Of a DNA stretch of 64,000 nt, positions 16,949-26,553 are shown piece after piece. The notes below the pieces were generated by a model. It did no database searches. It saw nothing but the letters and a program-made list of their open reading frames with translations, and had not been told where the DNA came from. The position numbers and the translations under genes are program-made. This DNA is from Anaeromassilibacillus senegalensis (GTDB taxonomy: Bacteria; Bacillota; Clostridia; Oscillospirales; Acutalibacteraceae): positions 310,001 to 374,000 of the forward strand of contig NZ_LN868536.1 in assembly GCF_001261775.1 (NCBI RefSeq). The letters are read 5' to 3'. Position 1 is the stretch's first letter; every line of letters begins with the position of its first letter.

Positions 16949-17416
16949 TTACGAATCCGAGAAACTGTTTTCGTAGTAGTCGAAAAATTTTGAGACGTTA
17001 ATGCATGCTTCTTGGAGCGCTTCGTCGTCCGTGACAATTTGGATACCGTATACTCCATAGGGTTTCCAATTGGATGGCGAAATGGGTTCCAGCTGAAATT
17101 GCTGCTGAATGGCCGCGATTCCGGAAGCATAGTCGATGCATGCCTGTTGGAAAGCCTCTTCGGGATTCTCAAAGACAGGCGTTCCAAAGGAGTTTAGTCC
17201 CAGTGCATAGGCGTCCTTGTCGTCCAGAAATGCGGGAATCTGATCCTCTGAAAGAGGCACGACCACTTTTGCGCATAGGTTGTTTATTCGATATTGCTGA
17301 CAAATAACCAGAAGGATACATGCGGAAAGAATGCACAAGGAAGAGAATAGAAATTGTTTTATATGTTTTCTGCGCAGGTTTTTCTTCAATTGCTCGTTTG
17401 ATAACAATTTATGCAT
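16949..17416 (-). CDS. Hypothetical single-pass membrane protein
   Basis: A 155-residue protein starting at ATG 17416 behind AGAAAGGAGT; an upstream in-frame start at 17527 has no ribosome site. Residues 1-20 are basic, a hydrophobic helix spans about 21-42 (FLFSSLCILSACILLVICQQ), and the rest is a mildly acidic extracytoplasmic domain ending in YYENSFSDS. I do not recognise the family. It is lower in GC than its neighbours. Confidence 0.65.
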   Translation of the reverse strand: MHKLLSNEQLKKNLRRKHIKQFLFSSLCILSACILLVICQQYRINNLCAKVVVPLSEDQIPAFLDDKDAYALGLNSFGTPVFENPEEAFQQACIDYASGIAAIQQQFQLEPISPSNWKPYGVYGIQIVTDDEALQEACINVSKFFDYYENSFSDS

Positions 17417-17532
17417 ACTCCTTTCTGTATAACCATCTGTTATTGCGGTAGTTGGTTTAAAGCAGCCATGAATGAAAAGGTAATCGATCTCATTTAAATG
17501 ATAACATATTAAATAGCAATTCGACAATATTC

Positions 17533-17826
17533 TTAGAGGATGGATTGAAAATTACCGTCTTCCTTTTGCAACGCTTCCAACAGGATGTTTGCCCCCAAAC
17601 GAAATCCCTCAATAAAATGCTCCATTGCTGCGATCTGTGCTATGTCGGAGGAGATATTGCTATATTCCGTAAAAAGATCGCGGATCGGTGCTGCCAGCAG
17701 CGATTCAATTTTATCCTCCAATTCTGACATATGCCGAAGTCCCTTATCATACGAAGATCCCCGCACGATGGTTTTATCGTTTGGGTTTATGTTGCCGTAA
17801 TAAAGATTTTCTAATGTTTTTCGCAT
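17533..17826 (-). CDS. DUF6809 family small protein
   Basis: A 97-residue soluble protein beginning MRKTLENLYYGNINP, which matches the short clostridial DUF6809 family as I remember it, followed by a helical segment (LEDKIESLLAAPIRDLF and FIEGFRLGANILLEAL). The start follows AAGGAAGTGAG. Function is unknown. It is read divergently from a small XRE regulator whose probable operator overlaps this gene's -10. Confidence 0.7.
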   Translation of the reverse strand: MRKTLENLYYGNINPNDKTIVRGSSYDKGLRHMSELEDKIESLLAAPIRDLFTEYSNISSDIAQIAAMEHFIEGFRLGANILLEALQKEDGNFQSIL

Positions 17827-17860
17827 TTTCTCACTTCCTTATAAAATAATATTTTAACTC

Positions 17861-17899
17861 TATAAGGTTATATTATATCCTTATAATGGTTTTTGTCAA
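17861..17899 (-). promoter_or_regulatory. Promoter and palindromic operator upstream of the DUF6809 gene
   Basis: On the minus strand TTGACA (17899-17894) and TATAAT (17877-17872) are 16 bp apart. The -10 lies inside an inverted repeat, TATAAGG (17861-17867) with CCTTATA (17879-17885), spacer 11 bp. This is a good candidate binding site for the divergent XRE protein. Confidence 0.6.
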
Positions 17900-17980
17900 G
17901 GCGATTTCTAGCTTTATATTGATACTTTTTAATTTTATCGGTATCCTTTTTATCAGAACAGGAAAAACGGGGCGAGAAGA

Positions 17981-18193
17981 ATGCTGAAAAACTACATCCG
18001 GCACCGCATGGCGGATCAGAAGATCGACGATATTACCGAGCTGATAGAGCGTTCCGGCGTGAGCCGGAATTCGATTAACAAACTGTTCCGGGGAAGCAAT
18101 GTGGAAACCTTGAAGCTGGACACGCTGATGCGCCTTTGCGACGCACTGCACTGCAACCTTTCCGATCTGGTGGAATACAAATATGAAAAATAA
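17981..18193 (+). CDS. Small XRE-family (Cro/CI-type) transcriptional regulator
   Basis: A 70-residue protein that is almost entirely a helix-turn-helix domain: DDITELIERSGVSRNSINKL as the first helices, then LDTLMRLCDALHCNLSDLVEY as the C-terminal helices. It is cytoplasmic and DNA-binding, and the size fits the single-domain YozG/DUF739-like class. It is divergent from the DUF6809 gene, which is the natural candidate target. Confidence 0.85.
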   Translation: MLKNYIRHRMADQKIDDITELIERSGVSRNSINKLFRGSNVETLKLDTLMRLCDALHCNLSDLVEYKYEK

Positions 18194-18194
18194 A

Positions 18195-18236
18195 ATGGGT
18201 GGGAAAATTTTTGATGGTTTTCCCACCCGTTTTTTA
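18195..18236 (+). terminator. Terminator after the small XRE gene
   Basis: GGGTGGGAAAA pairs with TTTTCCCACCC and is followed by GTTTTTT. Confidence 0.85.
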
Positions 18237-18312
18237 TCGTTTATGGATGGACTTCTATTTGGTTTTGTTTGACAAATTCCACAAATCGAACAGCCAAATT
18301 CATGATTTGTTC

Positions 18313-18425
18313 TTCCTTTTTTCACCCGGCTATGTTATAATAATGCCCGTATGCTTGATCTGAGAGAGAAAGGCCCCTCCGTTGGGAGCCAGGCGGAATC
18401 TCTGTTGGCGGACGGGCTTTTTTAA
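18313..18425 (+). promoter_or_regulatory. secA leader with an internal terminator-like hairpin
   Basis: A weak promoter (TTCCTT 18313-18318, 17 bp, TATAAT 18336-18341) would start a transcript near 18348. About 25 nt later GCCCCTCCG (18373-18381) pairs with CGGACGGGC (18409-18417, one internal mismatch) and six U follow. The structure would end transcription before secA unless read through, so it may be an attenuator or yield a short RNA. No known riboswitch or SRP RNA core was recognised. Confidence 0.45.
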
Positions 18426-18459
18426 CCGGTATATAATAAATTGTTTGAGGTGACATTTC

Positions 18460-21213
18460 ATGGGAAACATTTTAAAAGCGTTTTTCGGCAATTACAGCAA
18501 GCGCGAGCTGAAGCGCGTGCAGCCGCTCTGCGACAAAGTACTTGCCTTGGAAGAAAAATATAAGGGGCTCAGCGACGAGGAGCTGCAGGCGCAGACCCCC
18601 GTGCTGAAGGAACGCCTGGCGAAGGGCGAGACGCTGGACGATATCCTGCCGGATGCGTTTGCCGTCTGCCGCGAGGCGTCCTGGCGCGTGCTGAATATGC
18701 GTCACTTCCCGGTGCAGATCATCGGTGGTATCGTGCTCCATCAGGGCCGTATCGCGGAGATGCGGACCGGTGAAGGTAAAACCCTTGTTGCGACTCTGCC
18801 GGCATATCTGAATGCGCTTTCCGGAAAAGGCGTCCATGTAGTCACCGTCAACGATTACCTGGCCCGCCGCGACTCCGAGTGGATGGGTAAGGTCTACCGC
18901 TTCCTGGGCCTCTCCGTCGGCCTGATCGCGCACGATATGGACAATGCGGACCGTCAGCGCGCGTATCAAGCGGATATCACCTACGGTACCAACAACGAAT
19001 ACGGATTCGATTACCTGCGCGACAACATGGTGATCTATAAAGAGAATAAAGTGCAGCGCAGCCATAACTTTGCCATCGTCGACGAAGTGGACTCCATCCT
19101 CATCGACGAGGCCAGAACCCCGCTGATTATTTCCGGCCAGGGGGACAAGTCCACCGAGCTGTATAACATCGCGGACGCGTTCGCACAGACTCTGCACTTT
19201 GTCAAGGTTGCGGAGCTGGATGAAAAAGAGGACAACGACGCCCTGTATGAGGACGCGGACTACCTTGTCAATGAAAAGGCGAAGACGGCGACCCTGACGC
19301 AGAAGGGCGTCAAGAAAGCCGAGTCCTATTTCAATGTGGAAAACCTGACCGACGCCGATAACATCACCCTGCAGCACCACATCAACCAGGCCATCAAGGC
19401 CCGCGGCGTCATGACCAAGGATATTGACTATGTCGTCAAGGACGGCGAGGTCATCATTGTCGACGAGTTTACCGGCCGTCTGATGTACGGCCGCCGCTAT
19501 AACGAGGGACTGCATCAGGCCATCGAGGCGAAGGAAGGCGTGAAGGTCGCGCGCGAGAGCAAAACGCTGGCGACGATCACCTTCCAGAACTTCTTCCGCC
19601 TGTATGATAAGCTCTCCGGTATGACCGGTACCGCGATGACGGAAGAGGCGGAATTCCGTGAAATCTATAAGCTGGACGTCATCGAAATCCCCACCAACCG
19701 CCCGCTGGCGCGTGAAGACCTGCCGGACGTCGTCTACAAGACCGAGAAGGGCAAGTTTAATGCCGTCATCGACGACATTGTGGAGCACCATGAGAAGGGT
19801 CAGCCGGTTCTGGTCGGCACCATCTCCATTGAAAAGTCCGAGGAACTGAGCAGGCTGTTGAAGCGCCGCGGCGTCAAGCACGAGGTGTTGAATGCGAAGT
19901 ACCATGAGAAGGAAGCGGAAATCGTCGCGCAGGCAGGCCACAAGAACGCCGTCACCATCGCGACGAACATGGCCGGCCGTGGTACCGATATTATGCTGGG
20001 CGGCAACGCCGAGTACATGGCGAAGTCTGAAATGCGCCGCATGCAGTATACGGAAGAGATGATCAGCGCGGCGGATTCCTACTATGAAACGGAAGACGAA
20101 GAGATTCTGGCGGCGCGCAAGGTATACCAGGAACTCAAGGCAAAATACAGTGAAATTACCAAGGTTGAAGCGGAGGAAGTCCGGAAGGTCGGCGGCCTGT
20201 ACATCATCGGCACCGAGCGCCATGAGTCCCGCCGTATTGACAACCAGCTGCGCGGCCGTGCGGGCCGTCAGGGAGACCCCGGTTTAAGCCGTTTCTATAT
20301 CTCTCTGGAAGACGATCTCATGCGTCTGTTTGGCGGCGAGCGCATTACTTCGATGATGGACACGCTCAAGGTGGACGAGGATACGCCGATTGAGGCGGGT
20401 ATGCTCACCAAGACCATCGAGGGTGCGCAGAAGAAGATTGAAGGCCGTAACTTTGCCATCCGTAAAAATGTTCTCCAGTTTGACGACGTCATGAGCCGTC
20501 AGCGTGAGATCATCTATGGCCAGCGCGACCAGGTGCTCAACGGCGAGGACATCCGCGAGCAGGTGGTCAAGATGATCGAACAGGCCATCGAGGCACAGGT
20601 GCAGAAGTTCCTGCCGAAGGAGACCCTCAAAGAGGACTGGGACCTCAACGGGCTGCGCGAGCACTACATGGGCTGGATGATCGGCCCGGACGACCTGGTG
20701 TACGACGAGAGCGAGCTGGAGCGGCTGGAACCGGAATTCGTTCAGGAAGAGCTGACCAAGAAGGCGATGGAACAGTACGAAGCGCGTGAAAAGGCGTATG
20801 GCGACACGGTCATGCGCGAGCTGGAACGCGTGATCCTGCTCAAGAACGTCGACCGCGAGTGGATGGACCACATCGACGCGATGGAGGAGCTGCAAAAGGG
20901 TATCCGCCTGCGCGCCTACGGCCAGCACGATCCGGTTGTGGAATATCGTCTGGAAGGCTTTGATATGTTCGACGAGATGATCGCGACGATCCGCGAAAAT
21001 ACCGCCCGCATGATGCTCACCGTGCAGCTGCGCACGCAGGAGGAGCCGAAGCGCGAGCAGGTGGCAAAGCCGACGGCGACCAGCGCCGATGGGACGGATG
21101 CCAACCAGCCGGTGCGCAAAGGCAAGAAGATCGGCCCGAACGATCCCTGCCCCTGCGGAAGCGGCAAAAAGTTTAAGAAATGCACCTGTGAAAAGTACCA
21201 CCCGGCAAACTAA
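18460..21213 (+). CDS. secA: Preprotein translocase ATPase SecA
   Basis: A 917-residue motor that drives unfolded secretory proteins through SecYEG. Walker A is MRTGEGKT (residues 101-108), and [15 protein letters not shown] is the DEAD-like Walker [13 protein letters not shown] and [13 protein letters not shown] mark the second helicase half. The C-terminus has the zinc site [12 protein letters not shown] followed by CEKYH used for SecB or ribosome binding in other bacteria. The start follows GAGGTGA. It is monocistronic with its own terminator. Confidence 0.98.
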   Translation: MGNILKAFFGNYSKRELKRVQPLCDKVLALEEKYKGLSDEELQAQTPVLKERLAKGETLDDILPDAFAVCREASWRVLNMRHFPVQIIGGIVLHQGRIAEMRTGEGKTLVATLPAYLNALSGKGVHVVTVNDYLARRDSEWMGKVYRFLGLSVGLIAHDMDNADRQRAYQADITYGTNNEYGFDYLRDNMVIYKENKVQRSHNFAIVDEVDSILIDEARTPLIISGQGDKSTELYNIADAFAQTLHFVKVAELDEKEDNDALYEDADYLVNEKAKTATLTQKGVKKAESYFNVENLTDADNITLQHHINQAIKARGVMTKDIDYVVKDGEVIIVDEFTGRLMYGRRYNEGLHQAIEAKEGVKVARESKTLATITFQNFFRLYDKLSGMTGTAMTEEAEFREIYKLDVIEIPTNRPLAREDLPDVVYKTEKGKFNAVIDDIVEHHEKGQPVLVGTISIEKSEELSRLLKRRGVKHEVLNAKYHEKEAEIVAQAGHKNAVTIATNMAGRGTDIMLGGNAEYMAKSEMRRMQYTEEMISAADSYYETEDEEILAARKVYQELKAKYSEITKVEAEEVRKVGGLYIIGTERHESRRIDNQLRGRAGRQGDPGLSRFYISLEDDLMRLFGGERITSMMDTLKVDEDTPIEAGMLTKTIEGAQKKIEGRNFAIRKNVLQFDDVMSRQREIIYGQRDQVLNGEDIREQVVKMIEQAIEAQVQKFLPKETLKEDWDLNGLREHYMGWMIGPDDLVYDESELERLEPEFVQEELTKKAMEQYEAREKAYGDTVMRELERVILLKNVDREWMDHIDAMEELQKGIRLRAYGQHDPVVEYRLEGFDMFDEMIATIRENTARMMLTVQLRTQEEPKREQVAKPTATSADGTDANQPVRKGKKIGPNDPCPCGSGKKFKKCTCEKYHPAN

Positions 21214-21228
21214 ATAGAAACAATCAAC

Positions 21229-21267
21229 GATCCCCTGCTGCGTTTGTGCGCGGCAGGGGATTTTTTG
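21229..21267 (+). terminator. Terminator after secA
   Basis: TCCCCTGC pairs with GCAGGGGA around a small loop, followed by six T. Confidence 0.9.
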
Positions 21268-21314
21268 CGCCCGGAAGGATTTTGGAAGAATACGCATATT
21301 TATTTTATTTTCAT

Positions 21315-21357
21315 CTAAACTAAGCTTAACCTGATTTTAACATTGCCCCGGTAGAAT
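21315..21357 (+). promoter_or_regulatory. PhoP box and promoter of the pst-pho operon
   Basis: Three hexamers recur every 11 bp: CTAAAC (21315), TTAACC (21326) and TTAACA (21337). This is the TT(A/T)ACA-N5 direct-repeat pattern bound by PhoP in Firmicutes. A -10-like TAGAAT lies at 21352-21357. The site fits phosphate-starvation activation by the phoP/phoR genes at the end of this operon. Confidence 0.65.
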
Positions 21358-21410
21358 GAACCCGTACTTAAAAAAGAATCAACAGAAGAAAATGAAGGAG
21401 CAATGAAACA

Positions 21411-22316
21411 ATGAAAAAGATCCTTTCGATCCTGATGGTAATTGCGATGATCTGTTCCGCCGCTGCGTTTGTCGGCTGCGCTTCCGAGGTGGAGGGCCAG
21501 TCTGTTACCCCGTCTTCTCAGTCCACACCTGATGCGAACACGCCCTCCGGCGCTCATCCGGATTCTCCGGATGAAACGCCTTCCATCAGCGGCAACCTGA
21601 CCCTGAATGGTTCCACCTCCATGGCAAAGGTATGCCAGGCGTTGGGCGAGGCGTTCCAGGTGAAATATCCGGACGTCACTGTCACCAAGAGCGGCAACGG
21701 TTCCGGCGATGCGCCCAAGGCAGTGCTTGCGGGCACGGCGCTGATCGGTGACCTTTCCAGAAACCTGAAGGACGAAGAGGATCCGAGCCAGTTTGAGATC
21801 AAGCAGATTGCCATTGACGGCATCGCAATCGCGGTGAATAAAGAGAACCCGGTCACGGAGCTGACCAGCGAACAGATCACAAAGATCTTTACCGGCGAGA
21901 TCAGCAACTGGAAAGAGCTCGGCGGCAACGACCAGAAGATCACAGTGCTGGGCCGCGAGGCCGCTTCCGGCACCAGAGACGGGTTTGAATCCATCTTTGA
22001 CTGCAAAGAGAGCTGCGTTTACGCGGCGGAGATCACCTCCACCGGTGAAGTGGTTGCAAAGGTCGGTTCCGACCCGTCCGCAATCGGCTATGTTTCCCTC
22101 GACTCCGTCAATGATTCCATTATTGCCTGCAAGGTGGACGGCGTGGAAGCCAACGAAGAAAACATCGTAAACGGCTCCTACAAGGCACAGAGACCCTTCG
22201 TGCAGATTTACAAAAAGGGTTCTGACAGCGAGCTGATCAAAGCCTGGTTCGATTTCCTCTATTCCGACGAGGGACAGGAAATCATTAAGAGTGTCGGCCT
22301 GGTAACCGCTGAATAA
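21411..22316 (+). CDS. pstS: Phosphate ABC transporter substrate-binding lipoprotein PstS
   Basis: A 301-residue lipoprotein: signal peptide with lipobox (FVGCAS, Cys about 24), a Ser/Thr/Pro-rich linker, then a type II periplasmic-binding fold. Phosphate-site segments are LNGSTSMAKV, KSGNGSGDAPKAV and GREAASGTRDGFES. It captures phosphate outside the membrane and delivers it to PstCA. It is first in the operon and followed by a hairpin that may keep its message more abundant than the membrane subunits. Confidence 0.96.
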   Translation: MKKILSILMVIAMICSAAAFVGCASEVEGQSVTPSSQSTPDANTPSGAHPDSPDETPSISGNLTLNGSTSMAKVCQALGEAFQVKYPDVTVTKSGNGSGDAPKAVLAGTALIGDLSRNLKDEEDPSQFEIKQIAIDGIAIAVNKENPVTELTSEQITKIFTGEISNWKELGGNDQKITVLGREAASGTRDGFESIFDCKESCVYAAEITSTGEVVAKVGSDPSAIGYVSLDSVNDSIIACKVDGVEANEENIVNGSYKAQRPFVQIYKKGSDSELIKAWFDFLYSDEGQEIIKSVGLVTAE

Positions 22317-22375
22317 AAACAGGAACAGGGGCGCAGATACAGCTCCATCGTGCAAAAGTTGTAGATACGCCCATA

Positions 22376-22414
22376 AAAATGCTCCGGCGCCCATGCTGCG
22401 CCGAAGCATTTTGT
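22376..22414 (+). terminator. Intercistronic hairpin between pstS and pstC
   Basis: AAAATGCTCCGGCGC (22376-22390) pairs with GCGCCGAAGCATTTT (22398-22412) with one mismatch. Its position suggests partial termination or 3'-end protection of pstS mRNA. Confidence 0.65.
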
Positions 22415-22451
22415 CCTGTCCAGACAGTTCGAAACGAACGGAGGGCATTTT

Positions 22452-23813
22452 ATGCTGCAAGCGACATTGACAAACGAACGCGCGGAACATAAACGCGCCA
22501 CAGCCAACCGCATCAAAAAGATCATTGCGGTTGCGCTGGGCGCTGTGATTGCGCTTTCCTTCTTTTTTCCATACATCCGGTTTGTTTTTAAAGACAGCGT
22601 TTACGCGCTGAGCGGGCTGCAGCTCGCAACCGTACGGGGCATGCGCGTGGCCGGTCCGCAGATGAGCGGTTTGGTCACCATTCCCCTTTTGACGCGGATC
22701 GCGGTGATCGCCGGAGTGGCGCTGGCGCTGCTCGGCATCGTACTGCTTTTGCTGCGCAAACCGGTCCTTGCGGGAACGGCGTATATTCTTGCCGGAATCA
22801 CTCCGCTGATCGTGCTGATTACCACTTCCAACATCCAGACGGCGGTCACATCCCTCAATATCAGTGAGATTTCCGTGCAGTATCTCTGGCCGTTTTTGGG
22901 CACACTCTTTCTGGGGATCATCAGCGCAGTGTTGTGCCTGTGGACGCAGGGGACGGAACGGCTGGCGGAATCCATCTTCAAGGTGGCGTCCTGCGTTTCC
23001 GTCGGGTCCGTTGTGGTGATCACCATTTATATTTTGGTGACAGGCGCGCCGGCCATCGCACAGATCGGCTTGGGAGAATTCCTGTTCGGCAGGGAATGGG
23101 CGGCCAGCTCGGAAAAATTCGGGATTCTGGCGCTGATCCTCTCTTCCATCGCGGGAACCGCGGGTGCAATTCTGCTGGGGGTGCCGATCGGCATCCTCAC
23201 GGCGGTTTTCCTTTCGGAAACAGCGCGGCCCGGCGTGGCCAAGCTGGTCCGTCCGGCGGTTGAACTGCTGGCGGGCATTCCTTCGGTCATCTACGGCTTC
23301 TTCGGCATGCTGGTGATCGTTCCGGCGATCCGTACCTTTCCGCCCTTTCAGGGCAATACAACGGGCGACAGCCTGTTGGCCGCGATCCTGATTCTGGCGA
23401 TCATGGTCTTGCCCACAATTGTCAACGTGTCGGAGACGGCGCTGCACGCCGTGCCGATTTCCTACCGCGAGGCTTCCCTGGCGCTGGGCGCCACACCGAC
23501 TACGACCATTTTCAAAGTGACGATCCCGGCGGCGAAGTCCGGTATCCTGGCGGGCGTGATTTTGGGCGTGGGCCGCGCGATTGGCGAGACCATGGCGGTC
23601 ATCATGGTGGCGGGCAACGTCCCCAATATGCCGAGCCTGCTCGGCCCGGTGCGCTTCCTGACAACGGGTATTGCAATGGAGATGAGTTATTCTTCCGGTT
23701 TGCACCGGCAGGCGCTGTTCGCCATCGGGTTGGTGCTGTTTGTGTTTATCATGATTGTCAATATCAGCTTTACCTATATCTCCAAGAAGGGAGTGCAGAT
23801 GGATGCCGAGTAA
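22452..23813 (+). CDS. pstC: Phosphate ABC transporter permease PstC with N-terminal membrane extension
   Basis: A 453-residue permease, clearly longer than the roughly 300 residues usual for PstC. The family core begins near residue 170 and contains IPSVIYGFFGMLVIVPAIR and the EAA-type cytoplasmic loop (ASLALGATPTTTIFKVTIPAA), which contacts PstB. The first 165 residues form an additional domain with about four hydrophobic helices and no similarity that I recognise. The frame is continuous and the start has GGAGGG upstream, so this is a fused domain, not a mis-start. The end overlaps pstA by 11 nt. Confidence 0.93.
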   Translation: MLQATLTNERAEHKRATANRIKKIIAVALGAVIALSFFFPYIRFVFKDSVYALSGLQLATVRGMRVAGPQMSGLVTIPLLTRIAVIAGVALALLGIVLLLLRKPVLAGTAYILAGITPLIVLITTSNIQTAVTSLNISEISVQYLWPFLGTLFLGIISAVLCLWTQGTERLAESIFKVASCVSVGSVVVITIYILVTGAPAIAQIGLGEFLFGREWAASSEKFGILALILSSIAGTAGAILLGVPIGILTAVFLSETARPGVAKLVRPAVELLAGIPSVIYGFFGMLVIVPAIRTFPPFQGNTTGDSLLAAILILAIMVLPTIVNVSETALHAVPISYREASLALGATPTTTIFKVTIPAAKSGILAGVILGVGRAIGETMAVIMVAGNVPNMPSLLGPVRFLTTGIAMEMSYSSGLHRQALFAIGLVLFVFIMIVNISFTYISKKGVQMDAE

Positions 23814-24675
23814 GTCTTTATACTGCAAGCACAAGCACGTTTCGGATTCTGTCCTGAAAACGCTGATCTATTTAGCCGCCGCAGTGACCGTTGTGGTGCT
23901 GGTCGGTATCCTTGGCTATATTCTGGTCAACGGCGTGCCGTACATCACCTGGAAATTCATTTCCACCCCGTATTCTGAGATGAACCCGGATCTGAAGGGC
24001 ATCCTGCCGATGATCATCAATACCCTCTATATTGTTGTAATTACCCTGCTGATCTCCGCGCCGATCGGCATATCCTCCGCAATCTACCTGACGCAGTATG
24101 CCAAACAGGGCAGGCTGGTCAGGGCCATCCGGTTTACAACGGAGGTGCTCTCCGGTATCCCGTCCATCATCTTCGGCCTGTTCGGTTATACGGTCTTCTG
24201 TGTGCTGTTCCGTTTGCAGGTGTCTATTCTGGCGGGCTGTTTGACTATGACCATCTGCATTCTGCCGACGATCATCCGCACGACGGAGGAATCCCTGATC
24301 GCGGTGCCGTCTTCCTTCAAAGAGGGCGCGCTGGCGCTGGGCGCCGGCAAACTGCGCGTTATTCTGGGCATTGTTTTGCCATGTGCCATGCCCGGCGTGC
24401 TGACAGCGGTGATCCTGGCGGTGGGACGCATCGTGGGCGAGAGCGCCGCGCTGCTCTTTACCTCCGGCATCGGTTACCACATGCCGAAGGATTTCTTCCG
24501 CCAGATTTTGACCAGCGGCCGCACACTGACGCTGCACCTGTACCAGACGGCGCGCGAAGCGTCCACGCCGGATGCGATGAATATCGCCTTTGCAACCGCC
24601 GCCGTGCTGCTGATCCTGGTGTTCCTGCTCAACTGTCTGACCAGGCTGGTCACGAAAGTGCTGCAAAAGCAGTGA
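23803..24675 (+). CDS. pstA: Phosphate ABC transporter permease PstA
   Basis: A 290-residue inner-membrane subunit with six hydrophobic helices, the [14 protein letters not shown] segment and the EAA loop ([20 protein letters not shown]). It forms the translocation pore with PstC. I chose ATG 23803 because AAGGGAG precedes it and the protein then begins with the usual short basic tail ([12 protein letters not shown]); this overlaps pstC by 11 nt in another frame, suggesting translational coupling. Confidence 0.95.
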   Translation: MPSKSLYCKHKHVSDSVLKTLIYLAAAVTVVVLVGILGYILVNGVPYITWKFISTPYSEMNPDLKGILPMIINTLYIVVITLLISAPIGISSAIYLTQYAKQGRLVRAIRFTTEVLSGIPSIIFGLFGYTVFCVLFRLQVSILAGCLTMTICILPTIIRTTEESLIAVPSSFKEGALALGAGKLRVILGIVLPCAMPGVLTAVILAVGRIVGESAALLFTSGIGYHMPKDFFRQILTSGRTLTLHLYQTAREASTPDAMNIAFATAAVLLILVFLLNCLTRLVTKVLQKQ

Positions 24676-24701
24676 GACCTTCAGAAAGGGTTGAATCAGA
24701 A

Positions 24702-25466
24702 ATGGAAATGGGTAAAAGTAAGATTACGATTGAGGACCTCAACTTATATTACGGGGATTTCCACGCGCTCAAAGGCGTGAGCATTGAAATCCCGGAACAT
24801 AAAGTCACCGCGTTTATCGGGCCTTCCGGCTGCGGTAAGTCCACCTGCCTGAAGACGTTGAACCGCATGAATGATTTGGTAGACGGCTGCAAAATTACGG
24901 GCAAGGTTCTGCTGGACGGCGAGGACATCTACGACCCGCGCACCGACGTAACGATGCTGCGGCGCCGTGCGGGGATGGTGTTCCAGAAGCCGAACCCCTT
25001 CCCGATGAGCGTCTACGACAACATTGCCTATGGGCCGCGGGTTCACGGGATCAAGAGCAAGCAGAGGCTGGATGAGATTGTGGAGCGCTCCCTGCGCAGC
25101 GCCGCCCTGTGGGACGAGGTGAAGGACCGCCTGAAAAAGTCCGCACTGGGCCTCTCCGGTGGCCAGCAGCAGCGCCTTTGCATCGCCCGCGCGCTGGCGG
25201 TGGAGCCCGATGTGATCCTGATGGATGAGCCGACCAGTGCGCTGGACCCGGTTTCCACGCTGAAAATTGAGGACCTGATGGACGATCTGCGCTCCCAATA
25301 CACGGTCATCATCGTGACGCACAACATGCAGCAGGCCGCGCGTATCGCGGACAACACGGCGTTTTTCCTGTTGGGTGAGATCGTGGAATACAGCGATACA
25401 AGGACGATGTTTAACCAGCCGAAGGACGAGCGCACGGAACGGTATATCACGGGCCGCTTTGGCTGA
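24702..25466 (+). CDS. pstB: Phosphate ABC transporter ATP-binding protein PstB
   Basis: A 254-residue ABC ATPase. Walker A is GPSGCGKST, the signature is LSGGQQQR, Walker B is [14 protein letters not shown] and the switch histidine is in [16 protein letters not shown] with the [12 protein letters not shown]-loop region is typical of PstB. It powers phosphate import through PstCA from the cytoplasm. The start at 24702 follows AGAAAGGG; an ATG two codons later is possible. Confidence 0.96.
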   Translation: MEMGKSKITIEDLNLYYGDFHALKGVSIEIPEHKVTAFIGPSGCGKSTCLKTLNRMNDLVDGCKITGKVLLDGEDIYDPRTDVTMLRRRAGMVFQKPNPFPMSVYDNIAYGPRVHGIKSKQRLDEIVERSLRSAALWDEVKDRLKKSALGLSGGQQQRLCIARALAVEPDVILMDEPTSALDPVSTLKIEDLMDDLRSQYTVIIVTHNMQQAARIADNTAFFLLGEIVEYSDTRTMFNQPKDERTERYITGRFG

Positions 25467-25523
25467 TTTCTCTTGTGGGGTATGGATAATGAAATACCCC
25501 TACACCTTGTAAATTTTTGACGA

Positions 25524-25683
25524 GGCCGTTGCAGAACAAAACTACAACGGCCCCGGAAGTTTACCCGGCAGCACAAAAAATCCATAAAGAACCATATCGC
25601 TCGTTCCCACTCACTCTTCTCGACCTCCGGTCGGACGTTCGCTAGAGGCTAAAGCCTTGCTCGACGCTCTAAACGACCATTGC
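25524..25683. repeat. Dispersed intergenic repeat, copy B, between pstB and phoU
   Basis: From 25546 on this matches 11362-11515 in order and orientation (CCCGGCAGCA, CTCGTTCCCACTC, GACCTCCGGTC, TAGAGGCTAAAGC, CTCTAA). It starts with a perfect hairpin, GGCCGTTG (25524-25531) with CAACGGCC (25545-25552), equivalent to the outer arms of the hairpin at 11249-11369. Further on, GACCGGAGGTC at about 25763 is the inverse of the central box. No gene is seen in 25467-25874. Confidence 0.8.
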
Positions 25684-25874
25684 CGCTTTTTAAAAACGTA
25701 GAAGAACATATTTTAAGCATTATCTGCAAGGTAAAAATGGTTCTCGCCTCAGACGCGTCCCGACCGGAGGTCCAGAAAAGCGGAAAAACGCATTTTGCTC
25801 TACACAACAATCAAAACAGGGACTGTTTTGCAGCGTGCTTTTTATGATATAATAAAATAGATTGGAGTGATTGT

Positions 25875-26534
25875 ATGCCCAGAAAGCTTTTTGACCGCGA
25901 AATCAACGATCTGATCCGCCGCATGACGGATCTGGGAAATACGGTGGACGGGCGCGTCCAGACGACCATCGAGGCCCTGCGCACGCAGGATATGGAGAAG
26001 GCCAAGTGGGTGGCGCAGAACGACAATGAGATTGACAGTGAGGAACATGCGATTGAACAGACTTGCATGAATCTGATCGCTTTGCAGCAGCCCATCGCAA
26101 GCGACCTGCGCATTATCGCGTCCTGCCTGAAAATCCTGACCGATATGGAGCGCGAGGCGGACCAGTGCGCCGATATCTGCGACATCCTGATGATTGCCAA
26201 CCTGGACCGCAACAGCCTGGCGCTCTCCCATGTGGTCCAGATGCTGGAGGCCGCCCGCGCCATGTTCCGCGATTCCATCGACGTGTTCCTCAGCCGCAAT
26301 GTGGAGACCGCGCGCGCCATCTGCAAGGCGGACGACAACGTGGACGCGATGTTCTCCCGCATTGTGCTGGAGGTCTGCAATATCATTACGGAAAATCCGC
26401 AGAACGTCATGTGCGACGTCGACCTGATCTTCATCACCAAATATGTGGAGCGCATGGCGGACCATGCCACCAATATTGCGGAATGGGTGATTTACATGGA
26501 GACGGGCGAGCATCCGGAGCTGAATACAAAATGA
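25875..26534 (+). CDS. phoU: Phosphate signalling protein PhoU
   Basis: A 219-residue all-helical protein made of two related three-helix bundles. Metal-binding E/D patterns are visible at DMEREADQCADICDI and KYVERMADHATNIAEWV, one in each half, as in PhoU. It links PstSCAB transport state to the PhoR kinase and keeps the regulon off when phosphate is plentiful. The start lies behind GGAG, and phoP follows after 19 nt. Confidence 0.95.
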   Translation: MPRKLFDREINDLIRRMTDLGNTVDGRVQTTIEALRTQDMEKAKWVAQNDNEIDSEEHAIEQTCMNLIALQQPIASDLRIIASCLKILTDMEREADQCADICDILMIANLDRNSLALSHVVQMLEAARAMFRDSIDVFLSRNVETARAICKADDNVDAMFSRIVLEVCNIITENPQNVMCDVDLIFITKYVERMADHATNIAEWVIYMETGEHPELNTK

Positions 26535-26553
26535 GGAAGAGAGGGCTGTTTTT

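Noticed and set aside
18345..18425. SRP (4.5S/scRNA) gene before secA
   Set aside because: The conserved GGAA-tetraloop apical domain sequence is not present; a terminator or leader explains the hairpin better.
21315..23834. 839-codon open frame on the minus strand across pstS and pstC
   Set aside because: It is antisense to well-recognised genes; its composition (His/Arg/Gln-rich) is that of a GC-rich shadow frame with no motifs.
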